From Riptortus pedestris (taxonomy: Eukaryota; Arthropoda; Insecta; Hemiptera; Alydidae), in the NCBI GenBank assembly GCA_019009955.1, contig CM032231.1:109733501-109797500 (forward strand): a DNA stretch of 64,000 nucleotides, in the 5' to 3' direction. A program made the translations under genes and the position numbers. A model generated the notes under the pieces. It did no database searches. It was given only the letters and a program-made list of their open reading frames with translations, and had not been told where the DNA came from. Below are positions 11,871 to 24,336 of this stretch, piece after piece; position 1 is the stretch's first letter; every line of letters begins with the position of its first letter.

Positions 11871-12018
11871 AATAGGAATTTATTTAGTTACAAACTCATT
11901 ACATAAAATCCTTAGTCCTCCTCTAGAAAAGGGGTAGAAAAGAGTGGTAACTTGTATACAACCCGTCCCAAATAACCTTTATTGCACAAAAGTGGACATT
12001 AATAAATAATAACAATAA
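11871..12018 (+). mobile_element. tRNA-derived SINE, 3' body fragment
   Basis: Contains AGGAATTTATTTAG, CTAGAAAAGGGGTAG, GGTAACTTGTATACAACC and AAAGTGGACATTAATAAATAA, the body and tail of the SINE family seen complete at 59848-60038. The tRNA-like head is missing. Confidence 0.6.
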
Positions 12019-12333
12019 TTTTAAAGCTTCCATCGAGCACTATTTAAATGGTAGAAATTTGTATGTCTAAAGATGGCATTTTTGTGTCACCCCCTTCCCC
12101 CTTATCTTCGTTACTATAAAAGATAAAGTTTTGAAAATTTCACCCTTGTATTTTACGCCCGAAATATTTTGAGAGCTATTTTATATGCATAAATAGACTT
12201 CGTTTGTCCCATTTTAGGAGGAACTAGCATTTTTAATCAATTTTAAGAGGGGAGATTATGTTCGGGTCATAGGTTGCTCTGCCGTGATAATGTTAGTGTA
12301 TCCCGTTTTCCAAACCTTTAGAACTACTAAAAT

Positions 12334-12761
12334 AAAGTCCGTCACGCAGGTGCTGCGTAATCTAAGCACATTTCCCACGTGAAGTTTTACAGTAGAGAAA
12401 TCTGCCTAATAACAACTGTACGAGTAAGAAACATTACAGAAACGGCCGCCAGAGAGAGCTCTCGGCGGAAAGGCCGAACATAGCCGACCACCAATATTCA
12501 AGATACAGAATAAATGTATAGAACAATATTTATAGTAAATTTAATTTGCAATGAGATTCATTCTATACAATTTTTCAATCCGACGCATAATAGCGGAGAT
12601 ATTTCGACTTTTCGAAAATCCTCCCCTCTAAACCCACCCTCCCATTGGCCCGATTTCAGCCATTAACGAACTTGATCTTCCTTTTTACATAAAACGATTA
12701 AATTCCGAGTTTAGTGACGATCAAACAAAAATCAAACAAGCGACCGCTAGAGCGGTAACAG

Positions 12762-12836
<75 letters not shown>

Positions 12837-12962
12837 CAGTTTTGAACGGACCTCATTTTCGTCATCTACTAGGTAGGATCGATGGACATTTGAAGAAAAA
12901 TTTCGAAAATTCCGTCATGAGTACAACCTCAATAGCTGATTTCCCTTAAGGGAAATCTGCTA
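12334..12962 (-). mobile_element. HINE-A element, full length
   Basis: GTCCGTCACGCAGGTGCTGCG at one end, (AT)n at 12767-12835, perfect CCCTTAAGGG hairpin at the other. All conserved blocks are present in order. Confidence 0.8.
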
Positions 12963-13102
12963 ATAGAAAGATTACATTTCTTTACTTTGTTAGTTTTGTG
13001 AGTAGAGTAACAAGATTAAGACAAGTTGCAGTGATATATCGCTGCGTTTATTATTTTAAATTATTTATTCCTGAACCAAAAAAAAAGGTTGAATATCATT
13101 TT

Positions 13103-13501
13103 AGCTGATTTCCGTTAAGGGAAGTCAACTATTGAGGTCGTACTCATGATGCGTCCTTTTTATATAAAAATAATGATCAAGTTCGTTGATCTCTCCGTTA
13201 CTATTCGTCGGATCGAAAAATTGTATAGAACCGATCTTATTGCAAATTAAATTTACTATAAATATTGTAATGCACATTTATTCTCTATTTTGAATATTAA
13301 CCGAGATATTTGCATTTTTATTAAGTGTGTGCGTATAACGGACGAGATGAGATCGGCTAACTTCGGTTCTAGTCGTGAGTTTCCGGCAAAAGCTAGTTCG
13401 GTCGTTTCCGTAACGGTTCGGCTCTGGTGAAATTTCTTTATTGTAAAACTTCACGTGGGGAAATCTGCTTAGTTTACGCAGCCCCTGCGTGAGGAACTTT
13501 T
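13103..13501 (+). mobile_element. HINE-A element, internal deletion
   Basis: 5' end AGCTGATTTCCG and 3' end CCCCTGCGTGAGGAACTTT are intact, but about 200 bases with the microsatellite are missing: CATGATGCG joins CTTTTTATATAAAAATAATG. Confidence 0.72.
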
Positions 13502-13953
13502 ATTTTAATGTTGGTACAACGGAACCTCTAGCTCTAGTGCAACCGCACAGACTCGGGTAATGATGTCCTGGTTGTAGTGGCATTATAGACAGGCTATTAA
13601 GAGGTTACTTCACAGCAGCTCAATTTCTTCTTTCTTTTCCATTTTCTTCTTAGATGACGTTTTCCTGATTCCACGCCATTTCTTGCGTGCTCTTTCCTCG
13701 TCCGGCTGTCACGGTCATTTATAAGGAACTTTCTTCAAACTTCAGAACCTATATTAGTGTTTGTTATTTAACTTTTGCGAGACCTTTCAATTAGGAAGTA
13801 GCACATTTCCGAGGACTTAGGTTGTGTACCCATAACTAAGTCGTTTAGGCATTCCCAAAATATGACATATTATGACATTATCCACAGAGAAAGTTTTTCA
13901 GAGTTTGATGTAGAGCTACATTTGGATTCTATCTATACTCTATTCGAAGTTTT

Positions 13954-14396
13954 AGCAGATTTCCCTAAAGGGAAATCAGCTATTGGGGATTCAAAATATC
14001 TCTGTTATTATGCGTCGGATCGAAAGATTGTATAGAATAAATATTATTGCAAATTCAATTTACTATAAATATTGTTCTATACATTTATTCTGTGTCTTGA
14101 ATATTAACCAAGATATTTGCATTTGTATTCTGCGCGTGGTCGCCAGTAGGCTATGTTCGGACTTTCCGCCGAGAGCTCTGGCGGCCGTTTCCATAACTAT
14201 TCGTCCCTCGTGAATAGGTTTAGAGGTTAGGTTAACTGTTTTTTGGAGCTAGAATCTACTGGGCTATTACGCCCTAAATAATGTTTTAGGTTTAGAGGTT
14301 TCTTACTACTACAGTTGTTATTAGGCAAATTTCTCTATTGTAATACTTCACGTGGGAAATCTGCTTAGTTTACGCAGCCCCTGCCTGACGGACTTT
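13954..14396 (+). mobile_element. HINE-A element, internal deletion
   Basis: Perfect 5' hairpin, then GCTATTGGGG joins directly to TTCAAAATATCTCTG, deleting the microsatellite block. The 3' end CCCCTGCCTGACGGACTTTT is followed by a T-run. Confidence 0.75.
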
Positions 14397-14729
14397 TTTT
14401 TTTTTTTTTTTAGTAATTACTTTATTTCTAATTATAAACCTAACTATATGGACGTTATTCATTATAGTGATGTGGTCATAGAGTAGCTTCATACTTGAAT
14501 TGTAGAAAGGTGTCTTTAGTTAGAAGAGAGTTTTAAAAACTCTCTATATATAAAAATTTTAGTTAAATTTAAGCTCATTAAAATAAGACATTAAAGGGTA
14601 CTGATTTTTTATTCAACCAGACGTATTGTAAATATTCCCGCTTTAATTAGTCGGATGGAAAATATTTATCATTTCTATACAATCTTGGTGTAATCAATTA
14701 CATGTAATTAATTTTTTATTTTTATTTTA

Positions 14730-14918
14730 CGTCCACTTTATGCTACTAGGCTAATCGGGACGGGTTATCTACAGGTTACCATACTTTTCTAGCCAGGGAT
14801 GGCCTAAGGAGTTTATTTAATAAGTCCGTCATTAAATAAATTTCTACTGCCCAGGGCGGGATTCGAACCCGCCACTCTAGGTCTGCCATGCGAGATTAGG
14901 ACCAACCCGAGCCCCTTA
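14730..14918 (-). mobile_element. tRNA-derived SINE, complete
   Basis: On the minus strand it begins with GGGGCTCGGGTTGGTCC (tRNA-like head), carries a perfect B box GGTTCGAATCCC, a body with AAGTATGGTAACCTG and the tail AAAGTGGACGT. It resembles a tRNA gene only in the first 65 bases. Confidence 0.72.
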
Positions 14919-15279
14919 ATTAAAATTATTCCTCTGTACATTTTTTACAAGTTTTATGCATTGAGCAAGGTCTTAGAGCTACTACCAATGCAATTTCAGG
15001 TTAAGCTACTATATCACTGCGTATGTTTCAAAACGTTTTTACATACATTAAGTACAAATGGTGAAAATAGAAATTATACTGAGGCTGTGGCATCATTTCT
15101 GACCTGGGTCGTCGTCTGACGTTTCTGTACGTGGAAGACGTGTGCATGTGCGGCGTTCATGTTTTCATTCTTGTTTTCTAGATGACAGTAACTCTTCTTT
15201 GAATTTGTCTATTCTATTAGCCGAACGGAATTTTCTTTGCTCTATGGAAACTGATTGTACTGCTGAAGCTAATATACCT

Positions 15280-15372
15280 TCAGTCGGGTGGTATACAGGT
15301 TACTAGCCTTTTCCAGCGACTAAGGGACTAAGGATTTACTTAAGTGAGACCGTAGCTAAACTGATTCTTTCA
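15280..15372 (-). mobile_element. SINE body fragment, divergent
   Basis: GTATACAGGTTACTAGCC and ACTAAGGATTTACTTAAGTG match the body of the SINE family in reverse. Both ends are lost. Confidence 0.4.
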
Positions 15373-15554
15373 ATGGAGCTCGGGTTAGGTTTAGGTTTTT
15401 GGTATCTTAATAAGCTTTGTAAACCTGGAATCATAGGGTTCCTGTGTGGACAATTGGATTTTTTTTTATATATATTATGTTATTATTTCAATTTAGATTA
15501 TATACTGGTTAGGTCTAGAATCAGTTTCTTTAATATTTATTAATTACTTATTAA

Positions 15555-15741
15555 CGTCCACTTTATGCTACTGTGACTAATTGGGACGGGTTATCTACAG
15601 GTTACCACTCTTTTCTAGCCAGGGTGGGGCTAAGGATTTTATTTATTGAGTTTCCCACTTAATAAATTCGCCACTCTAGGTTTACCATGTGAGATTAAAG
15701 CCTCTCATGGCTTTAATCTCACATGGCTAACCTGATCCCCG
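15555..15741 (-). mobile_element. tRNA-derived SINE with rearranged head
   Basis: Tail and body match the family. The head carries an 18-base perfect inverted repeat (15685-15702 with 15709-15726; CCATGTGAGATTAAAG and complement), so part of the tRNA-like region has been copied in opposite orientation. Confidence 0.62.
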
Positions 15742-16070
15742 TAATAGTTAATGGTTTTTAATCTGTTCCCTGTTTCTTACTTGGAGAGAACACTATGGAA
15801 ACATAACGAACAGCTGTTTAGTGATATAGTTACTTAAATATTCTATTGGAGAAAAATGTCAGGAACAAGAATTTTTGGACATTACTTAGTCCGTTAAAAA
15901 GCTTTTTTATTGAACATTTTTTGTATAATAATTACGGTTTTAGATTTTTCTTCTTCTCTAAACGGTCCCTGCTCTGATATCCAGCCTAGTTATTGTTATG
16001 TTATATGTCTTAAGAACTTCACATAATATTTAATTAGTGAGTGTTAATAAAACATTTTCACAGCTCATTA

Positions 16071-16646
16071 GAATAGTTATTTATTATACAAGTGACGAAA
16101 GTAGATCATTTTACAACTCGAGTGAAACGTTTACCCTTTCAATTTCACGAGAGTTGTAAATTCTACTTTCGTCACGAGTGTAATATTAAATTTTTTCTGT
16201 AATCGTGTAATACATGATCAGATCTAACCAGAATATGAACAAAATTAGGATGTTGTGAAGATTATGGTATGTTGTTGGTAGGCATGGTTGTGAAAGGTTA
16301 TAAGCATAGTTATAAAACAACTAGTGATGATTGTGAAGTATGCAGTTATAAACAAGTGCAGGTTATAAACAAGGAAGGTAATTATTATTATATTTAAATT
16401 TTAAAGTATATTGATTATTTCCACCAATAATTCATTCACATTTCAATTTATTTTGTTAAAATACATTCTTACAATGTTAAGAAACATTTAAAAGCATTTA
16501 ATTTCCAACTTCAAATTATTTTTTAATTTATACTTATTACTAATTAAGAAGGCAATTCACTTTCTTCACTCTATTGCAAAATGTTTCACTTTCTTCACTC
16601 ATTTCAGTTTAGTAATGTTACCATTATTCAACGATTACAGAAAAAT
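16071..16646 (-). repeat. Long dispersed repeat, copy 2 (inverted partner of 4239-4842)
   Basis: Reverse complement of the 4.2-4.8 kb repeat, including the terminal foldback at 16085-16180. In this copy about 30 bases at the foldback tip (the CACACTTGCTACGC side) are deleted. Confidence 0.7.
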
Positions 16647-16812
16647 TATATTTATGTGCTAATATAATCGTAAATGGATCTCATTTCCGTCTTTTACAAG
16701 TTTAAGATCATTGGGCGTTTCTAGAAATTTTCCAAAATCGGAACAAGAGCTTTTAACAGTATTTTTTGATATTCGTAAATGTGATGAAATCTGTATGATC
16801 CTAATATAATTT

Positions 16813-17040
16813 ATATATTTATTCCTCTTATTCTAGACCCAATATTTTTATATGTTCTTCATAGTTTCATGGCAAGGGTCCCCAATAAAAAAATTTAAAA
16901 TTTTACATTTAAAATGTAAAAAACTTTACATGTTTCCCCAAAATGCCACCTCCCCAAGGTTGGCATCCCTTTCTGAAAAATATTAACAATAATTTAACAA
17001 AACCAACAATAATCAACAATGATGATTCTTTGCTAGATAC
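16813..17040 (-). mobile_element. Penelope-type foldback fragment, decayed
   Basis: Shares TCTAGACCCAATATT, ATGGCAAGGGTCCCC and CATGTTTCCCC with the elements at 32.7 and 56.0 kb. A hammerhead-like region is only vaguely preserved here (GGGGAAACATGT without the CTGAAGA core). Confidence 0.45.
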
Positions 17041-18351
17041 TGCATCAATAAGTGCCACATGATATATTTATTAAATTTAATTACAGGTTGCTACTTACAT
17101 TTGTGAAGTGCTCGTTCCCTCTCATGTTCGTTGTGACTGTCCTCACTGGAGAGGTCGTTGATACTGAGATTCCCCAAGCAGGTTAAGTCTACTACAAGAC
17201 TATTGATCGATTATTTACTCGTCAACCTTTAACTCGATTATTTCGCGTCGAATAATAATTTAGATTATTTTAAGAGTATAGATTGAGGTATTTAATTTAT
17301 GCTTTTTTTTGTTTACTTCTTTTTTTTTCTACTTTTTATTATGTGAATATTCTGTTTTATTTTTCGTTTAATGAAATTAACCCCCCCCCCCAGTTTTGGG
17401 CTTTATTAGAACAAATTCTATGATGAATGAACACTTTTTAAAAATTACTGTATTGATTATATTTCTATGAAACACCACTTCCAGGTTAAAATTGTTCATT
17501 TTGTGCTGTCTGGTATTTTCTCATTTTTATTTCTTGGGGCGGTGCTATCCTCCAACGAGGCTGTATTCAAATACAGCTTGCCTTCGGCCTTGGAGCTAGG
17601 CGTGCCTTGGGAAAAGAGAAGTGTACAGAAAGTAGATACAATCCTTGGGAAAGAGGCAGACTCGACAATCCGAAATAGCTCAAGGACGTGGTCTCGAAGC
17701 GTTTCAGTCAGCCGCTGACTTTGTATTTATCCCAGCGGTGCATCTAAAAACCTTCATGCACTTCTTAGCTGCATACATGCACCTAACTCATAAAGTTAGT
17801 ATTTTTTAAATAGAAAGTTTATGCCTAGTTATTTTATTTTATCGCGTAGTTTCTCTTGCCCAGTTTTAAGTTTTGACATTTTCTGTATGTTTCTAGGCGC
17901 AATTTCAGGGCAGAAAGTAATCTGCTTTGATTGCGCAAAGCCTGCTTGTCGATATTTCTGTTGATATGTGTTCATTTCCTCACATTGTTCACATTTTTTT
18001 TAGAACATTTATGGCTGTTTCTACTGTTTTTACCTGAAGTATAATAATAACGAAACAAAATTCAGAAAAATATCTGCTTATTTTATGTCTTCCTGACAAA
18101 TTTTCATTTACATTACTTTTTTGCATGAGCGTCTTAAGTGTAGAAATTTGACTGGATGTATTATATTAGTGATTCCTTTCTAATTATAAACTTGTTATAT
18201 TCTTAGGAAATACTTATCTGTAGGTTTAGTTCATCTTAAGCGTATCCATGCACTTAATGCCAGCGTTCATGTACGTCCAAACAATAACTGAATGTTAGTA
18301 ACATTTTATAGATGTAATTAAATTTTGATCGCTTGTGAAATAGGGCCTTTT
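17041..18351. other. No gene supported
   Basis: It contains an ATG-started 83-codon frame at 17467-17718 with a hydrophobic N-terminal stretch, but no splice sites, promoter or recognisable similarity. Short hairpins sit at 17570-17587 and 17895-17943. Otherwise AT-rich and featureless. Confidence 0.45.
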
Positions 18352-18476
18352 AGCAGATTTCCCTGAAGTGAAATCATCTATTGAGGTCGTACTCATGACG
18401 CAATTTTCGATAAATTTCCTCAAATGGCCGTCGATCCTATCTAGGAGATGACGAAAATGAAGTCCGTTCAAAATTG

Positions 18477-18561
<85 letters not shown>

Positions 18562-18688
18562 TTTCCTGTTAACGCTCTAGCGGTCGCAATTTTTGTTTGA
18601 TCGTTACCAAACTCGATATTTATACGTTTTATGTAAAACTAAAGATCAAGCTCATTAATGGCTGAAATCCGACCAGTGGGAGGGAGGC
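18352..18688 (+). mobile_element. HINE-A element, 3' truncated
   Basis: 5' end, a mixed (TA)n then (CA)n tract at 18480-18556 and the conserved GACCAGTGGGAGGG block, then abrupt junction to a SINE head fragment (CGCCACTCTAGG at about 18694-18707). Confidence 0.72.
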
Positions 18689-18709
18689 GAGAATCGCCAC
18701 TCTAGGTAT

Positions 18710-19800
18710 ACTTAGGAGCATATATTATTTGTATGAAATTTGTATAAATTTCTAAAGGAAAAGATTAATTTTGATTCATCTCCGAATTTCATGACTTCAA
18801 TGGAATCATCATGCACAATTCTCGAGTTGTTACTGTAAACTGAATACTAGCCGTGTCTCCTTCAATGGGACCTGTGTTTGAACTCCCTACTCCTCTAATC
18901 TAGTAAATTCTACATTGGATATTGATTATCCATTCAGCTACTGCCGAACCACATCAGAGCACAAATGCTGGACAATAAGCAGCTCCACTTGGTGTAACAT
19001 ATCCCTTACTTGTATATGAACCCATTGTACATAATACAGATCGAGAAAATAGTTCCCTATATTTCTGGTAGCATGAGCTGTGATTTCTTGAGAAGAAAAT
19101 TGGTATTGGTTCGCGGAACAAAAATAATATCGTTATCAATACTATACTTGGTTTTCATTAAGATAACAGGTTTACCTGGAACCTTAATGTATTCAGTTAT
19201 AGGAAACAGATAACTCGTCATAGGTTGACTACTTACTTTGAACTGTCAACTGGCGTAATTTTAGCTATGCCACTATAATTCTATTTTTAGCAACTAATAT
19301 TTCATAAAAATATTATTTATTTAATAATTATTTACTGGGACCTCATTTGATTCGGCGTTAGGGCGTTATTCCCCATCCCAATAATTTAAGAAACTTTAAA
19401 AGTCTCCAAATTTGAAGTTTTATGAAGAAAACTTGGGATTTATGAGCTACGAGCAAATAACTCAAACATTCCAACTTTTGACCTTCGCCTTAGTCCAAAC
19501 AGAATTGGCCCAAGTTTTCCTGCCAATATTTGTACAAATCCTTACCGCATTTGTACGTTTCTTTCATAACATTTGAAGCTAAAATATTTCAATTTAAGTG
19601 AATAAGATTGAAGATAAGATAACCAATATCAATGCCAGTAATAGAATCTTAACATGTTCTTTTCAGGCACTAACGCAGTTGAGAAAACTAGTTACCTTAA
19701 TTCTAGTATGAATATATCTAACAAAAAAAAAAAAAAAAAAACTTGTATTATAATCATTTTGCATGAAAGCATTTCTAACCAACCATATACAACTTAATTA
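18710..19800. other. No gene seen
   Basis: AT-rich stretch with an A-run at 19722-19740 and no supported coding frame or known repeat. Confidence 0.45.
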
Positions 19801-19810
19801 CCAGTTTTTT

Positions 19811-20378
19811 AGCAGATTTCCCTTAAGGGGTATCAGCTATTGAGGTTGTACTCATGACGTGATTTTCGAAACATTTCTTCAAATGTCCATTGATCCTACC
19901 CAGGAGATGACCAAAATGAGGTCCGTTCAAAACTGTATATATATATATTTGTCTGTTACCGCTCTAGCGGGCGCAATTTTGATTTGATCGTTACCAAACT
20001 CGATATGTAAACGTTTTATGGAATAAAAAACAGATCAAGTTCGTTAATTGCTGAAATCGGACCAGTGGGAAGGGGGGGGTTAGAGGGGGGGTATTCGAAA
20101 ATCCGTCACCATACGTCGGATCAAAAAATTGTTTAGAGCCAATCTTATTGCAAATTAAATTTACTATAAATATTGTTCTATTTATTTATTCTTTATCTTG
20201 AATATTAACCGAGATATTTGCATTTTTATTAAAAGTGGGCCGATGACGGACGAGTGAGTTTCCCGCCAAAAGCTAGTTCGGCCGTAACTGTTCGGCTCCC
20301 GTTTGGAGATTTCTCTATTGTATAACTTCACGTGGGAAATCTGCTTAGTTTACTCAGTCCCTGCGTGATGTACTTTTT
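19811..20378 (+). mobile_element. HINE-A element, short microsatellite
   Basis: All blocks are present, but the microsatellite is only TGTATATATATATT at about 19935-19950. It shows what the element looks like before or without expansion. 3' end CCCTGCGTGATGTACTTTT. Confidence 0.78.
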
Positions 20379-20621
20379 TTGTATTAGCCTACTATTTTAA
20401 AACCAGACTCAATTTGCCAAAAACACATTGGTTCTGCGTAAGAAACTTCCAAGAATTCCTATTTCCTAAATCTACATCTTTTCCTCTCATGAAGGAGAGA
20501 ATTTTGTGAATTTTAATATTCCATTGAAAAAATCCTTTTTCTTAATTTTCCTTATTGATTATAACTTTATTTTAATGATTATTACTAATACAAATTTAAA
20601 AAAATTCAGATTGTTCAATAT

Positions 20622-20670
<49 letters not shown>
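20622..20670. repeat. Poly-T tract, about 49 bases
   Basis: An almost pure T-run after ATTCTT. It may be the poly-A tail of an old retroposon in reverse or a slippage product; no retroposon body was recognised next to it. Confidence 0.6.
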
Positions 20671-20676
<6 letters not shown>

Positions 20677-21131
20677 CCTTAATCAACACAATGAATTCAA
20701 GATCGTTTAATAGTGTTCGGATATATTGCTTCAAAAGCATAAAGTAGAGATTTCTTATAATAGTAAATAATTAAAATAATCATTAGCCAAACATATGTTG
20801 GTCTAGGTCATTGCTCTTTCGAAAGGAAGTTGCTTACCAGTGACGCCATAAGAATAATTCTCTTATGAAGCAAAATATAGAATTAACGTTGCTTAATGAG
20901 CATTTTTTTCTGAATTATTTCTTTCTTCTTTCCTTTAAAAATTAATGAGAGACTCGAGGGGCTTTCATACTCTTATTTACTACTCTTCTATTTATTTATT
21001 TATTTAAAATTCCGCTATAGGGGCGGTCAATTATAAAAATAACGTACAGCAGTATTATATAAGTTAGAAAGACTTCTTTCTTATTCCAAGGGTATTATAC
21101 ACTTGAGAAAATTTTTTTATTTATTTATTAA

Positions 21132-21244
21132 CGTCCACTTTTTGCAACTTAGGCTAATTGGGACGGGTTATCTAGAGGTTACCACCCTTTTCTAGCCAGG
21201 GTGGGATTTTAGGATGTTATTTAATGAATTTCGTCACTAAATAA
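21132..21244 (-). mobile_element. tRNA-derived SINE, 3' half
   Basis: Tail GTCCACTTTTTGC, body GGGTTATCTAGAGGTTACC and TTTCTAGCCAGGGTGGG are present; the tRNA-like head is absent. Confidence 0.6.
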
Positions 21245-21380
21245 ACTTGAGAAAGTGAGCTTCATTGGAGGTAGATGAGTGTAAATAATAATATGAGTAT
21301 AGTAAATAAAATAGATAAACATTAAAGCCAATATGATGTAAGCCCTTGCAAAATCTGGAAGAGCTTTCCTGTATAGCAAA

Positions 21381-21518
21381 AAAAGTCTGTCACGCAGGGG
21401 CTGCGTAAACTTAGCAGATTTCCCACGTGAAGTTATACAGTAGAAAAATCTCCATACGAGTGCCGAAGAGTTACGGAAACGGCCGAACTAGCTTTTGGCG
21501 GGAAACTCATTCCTGTTT
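21381..21518 (-). mobile_element. HINE-A 3' end fragment
   Basis: GTCTGTCACGCAGGGGCTGCG through CTAGCTTTTGGCGGGAAACTC only; the rest of the element is missing. Confidence 0.68.
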
Positions 21519-21820
21519 AAAAGGGTAGCTTACTGCGGGAGAAATAGAGAACAACGGTGAAACGAGATTACCAGTGTGTCATTCCAGCACGTGCTGAGTC
21601 TTGTATGATAGACTTTTTTTATTTTTTATTTTGAGTACTTAATCGTGGGCCTATATTGTTGGTTAGTTTTGTGCAGAAGGCTAAGAGAAACCATTGCATG
21701 TACTTGTGACCGTCTTCACTTGTACGTTTACATCATTACGAAGTAGGTACTTTTCGGATGACGTTATAAAACTTGACCGTTAGACAAATTACCAATTTAA
21801 ATATTCTTTACGCGGGATCC

Positions 21821-22204
21821 AATAATGGAAGGAACTGGTGAACTTATTGGAATAAATTATCTCTTTGGAAGTGAACTCTACCAAGAACTCTGTTTAACTA
21901 AGGGTTAAAATTAGCATTATTACAAGGAGAGTTCTTGGAAAGGTTCGTCACATCCGGCTGTTATTGCCTTCGCTTTTATCAGCATTTCAAGAACTCTGCT
22001 CATCATTTAAGAATGGAGGTATGACTTCTTTGAGTAACAAAATTGGCCAATGCTTCCCATGACATGCGAGTTCTTGTGCCGAAAAAAGTTCTGCTGTGAA
22101 TTATGTCTGCTTGCAATTGAATGTTTTTAGAAACATCTTACTTCAGAAAATACGCTTTTCCTACGGTCCCAGCCTTTAGAAGATTGACTCATCTTGGTAT
22201 CCGA
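21821..22204. repeat. Dispersed repeat, copy 1 (direct partner at 31300-31675)
   Basis: About 385 bases match 31300-31675 in the same orientation with scattered changes and a short insertion (TTCCCATGACA). No significant coding frame survives in this copy. Confidence 0.7.
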
Positions 22205-22401
22205 AATATACATATCCATGTCCTTTATTTATGATACTAAAATATACACCTTTCGAAATGTGTAAATCTAAAATCATTTACAAAAAATTGGTTAAACTGA
22301 AAAAAAAAAATGGTTAAAATTATAGCGGAGATCAGAAATACAAAATCTCAGTGGAAAATCAGAATATCTAAAACACAGTGATAACAATGTAGAAATCCAA
22401 A

Positions 22402-23144
22402 AAAAGTCCGTCACGCTTGGGCTGCTTAAATTAGGCAGATTTCCCACGTGCTGGTGTAGCACATTTGTTATCCCATCTTACCACATATTCTCTATAGGAG
22501 GGGGGGGGGGTTACTGAAGGCAGAAACCAAGAAAGTAAAAATGACTCTCTTAATACTCGAGTTACGATAAAACCGCATAGAACAACAATGACTGAAAGTC
22601 AGTAGTTTAACAAGATTGGTTCTATAACATTTTCATAGTCGACTCGTAATAACGGATATATTTTGAATTTTCGAATCCACCCCCTCTAAACCCCACACCC
22701 CAGGAGCAAATTCAGCCAATAACAAATAAGATCTTTGGAGTTCCATGAAACGGTTAAATATCGAGTATGTTAAAAATCTTAATCAATGACGTAACGTGTT
22801 TGCATGTATCTCACAAAGTGATAGTTCAACGAAAACCATATTTAACCTTGGAATGAAGTGGTTCATAATATCAAAGCTTATGGTTAATTTTTCATGAGTT
22901 TACTGAAAACCGAAAACTATAAAATCCAAATATCTCGGTTAATATTCAGGATACTGAAAATATATATAGAATAATATTTACAGAGCATTTAATTTGCAAT
23001 AAGATTGGTTCTATGCAATGTTTTGATCTGACATATAATAACAGAGATATTCTAAATTTCCGGAATTCCCCACTTTGAACCCCCATTTAACAATGGAGTT
23101 TGGTAACGACCAAACCCAAATTGCGACCGCTAGAGCGTTAACAG

Positions 23145-23199
<55 letters not shown>

Positions 23200-23327
23200 C
23201 ATAGTTTTGAAAAGATCTTATTTTCGTCATGTCCTGGGTAGGGTCGATGAACATTCGAGGAAATTTTTCGAAAATTGAGTCATGAGTACAACCTCAATAG
23301 CTGATATCCCTTAAGGGAAATGTGCTT
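22402..23327 (-). mobile_element. HINE-A element, long subfamily
   Basis: GTCCGTCACGCTTGGG end, long central region with TATTTAACCTTGGAATGAAG, (AT)n at 23150-23196, and the CCCTTAAGGG hairpin. The boundary hairpin at the 3' end is partly mutated. Confidence 0.72.
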
Positions 23328-23418
23328 AAAATCAGGAATATCGCAGTCTGTATTAGATCTAAACAAAATAGCTATAATTTTATTAGAATCAAGGTCTTGT
23401 TATGAGGCAGGATTTTTT

Positions 23419-23451
<33 letters not shown>

Positions 23452-24336
23452 TTTAAACTGTCCAAAGTTGAGTGTTGCTATTGCAGACCAGAGTCCTGCT
23501 GGATGTGCAGACATATTTCTCTTTTATTATACCTTGTTGTCATTTGATTGGGGAGTTCTTCTAAATCTTGGAGTGTTTGGGGAAGTAGTGAAGAGTTGTT
23601 TTCTTATTCAGGGTTGCGTTTATGTCTTGTACTAAGTCGTGGGCGGACTCCCCTCCTCTTCCAGGTTGTTTCGGATACTTTCTTCAGCGTCCATTCCTTT
23701 ATGATTCGGTCTTCTTTGTTCATAGTCGTCTTCCTAGGTTGAATGACGGGCTTTCAAAGTTTGCTCATTCTATATCTCAGTCGATGTTGAATGATTATTT
23801 AACTACAACTTCAAAAAGCTCGTAGCCCTCTCAACTTTTGGGGCTCAAATGCAAGTTATTAACTCAAAATAATAATAATTATGGAACATATCTGTACAAT
23901 ATTAGTAATATCACACCGAGTGAGATTGAATCGTGACACTGGCTAGTAGTTATCACGGAAATGATAGCTTAATAGGACTTGTGTCTGATACGCGGTTATT
24001 ATTCATGTCATCGACCCTCTGTTTTCTGACAGTTATTATTAAACGTCAGTGTTACTATGAGATCATCAGCAGTTTTAAGTATACCTACAGTATCGTTTCA
24101 TAATGAGAGGCCAGATCACGTTTGTATTAATTATCACATCATCAAGGTACCGTTTTGCTATCAATCCGTGTGTCCCAAGTACTATAATTATCTTTTTTAT
24201 TGTCACAAATAATTATAAGTTTATCGACCATGATTTTTGAAGATGTCATGTACGAGAAGTACATCAGTTTGTACAATCAGTTATGAAAATTTGTATCCTT
24301 TATTTAAGAATGAATAACATTTTTTCTTTTCCTTTT
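23328..24336. other. No gene seen; poly-T at 23419-23449
   Basis: Several overlapping open frames start near 23320-23622 but are driven by the T-run and lack splice sites or similarity. The rest is AT-rich and featureless. Confidence 0.45.

Noticed and set aside
14846..14918. tRNA gene suggested by a perfect B box on the minus strand
   Set aside because: It is the head of a SINE: the same body and tail follow in several other copies, and the cloverleaf arms do not pair as in a functional tRNA.
17467..17718. 83-codon frame with ATG and hydrophobic N terminus, possible secreted peptide
   Set aside because: No promoter, splice or polyadenylation signals fit, the hydrophobic run is short, and a hairpin lies within the frame; chance cannot be excluded.
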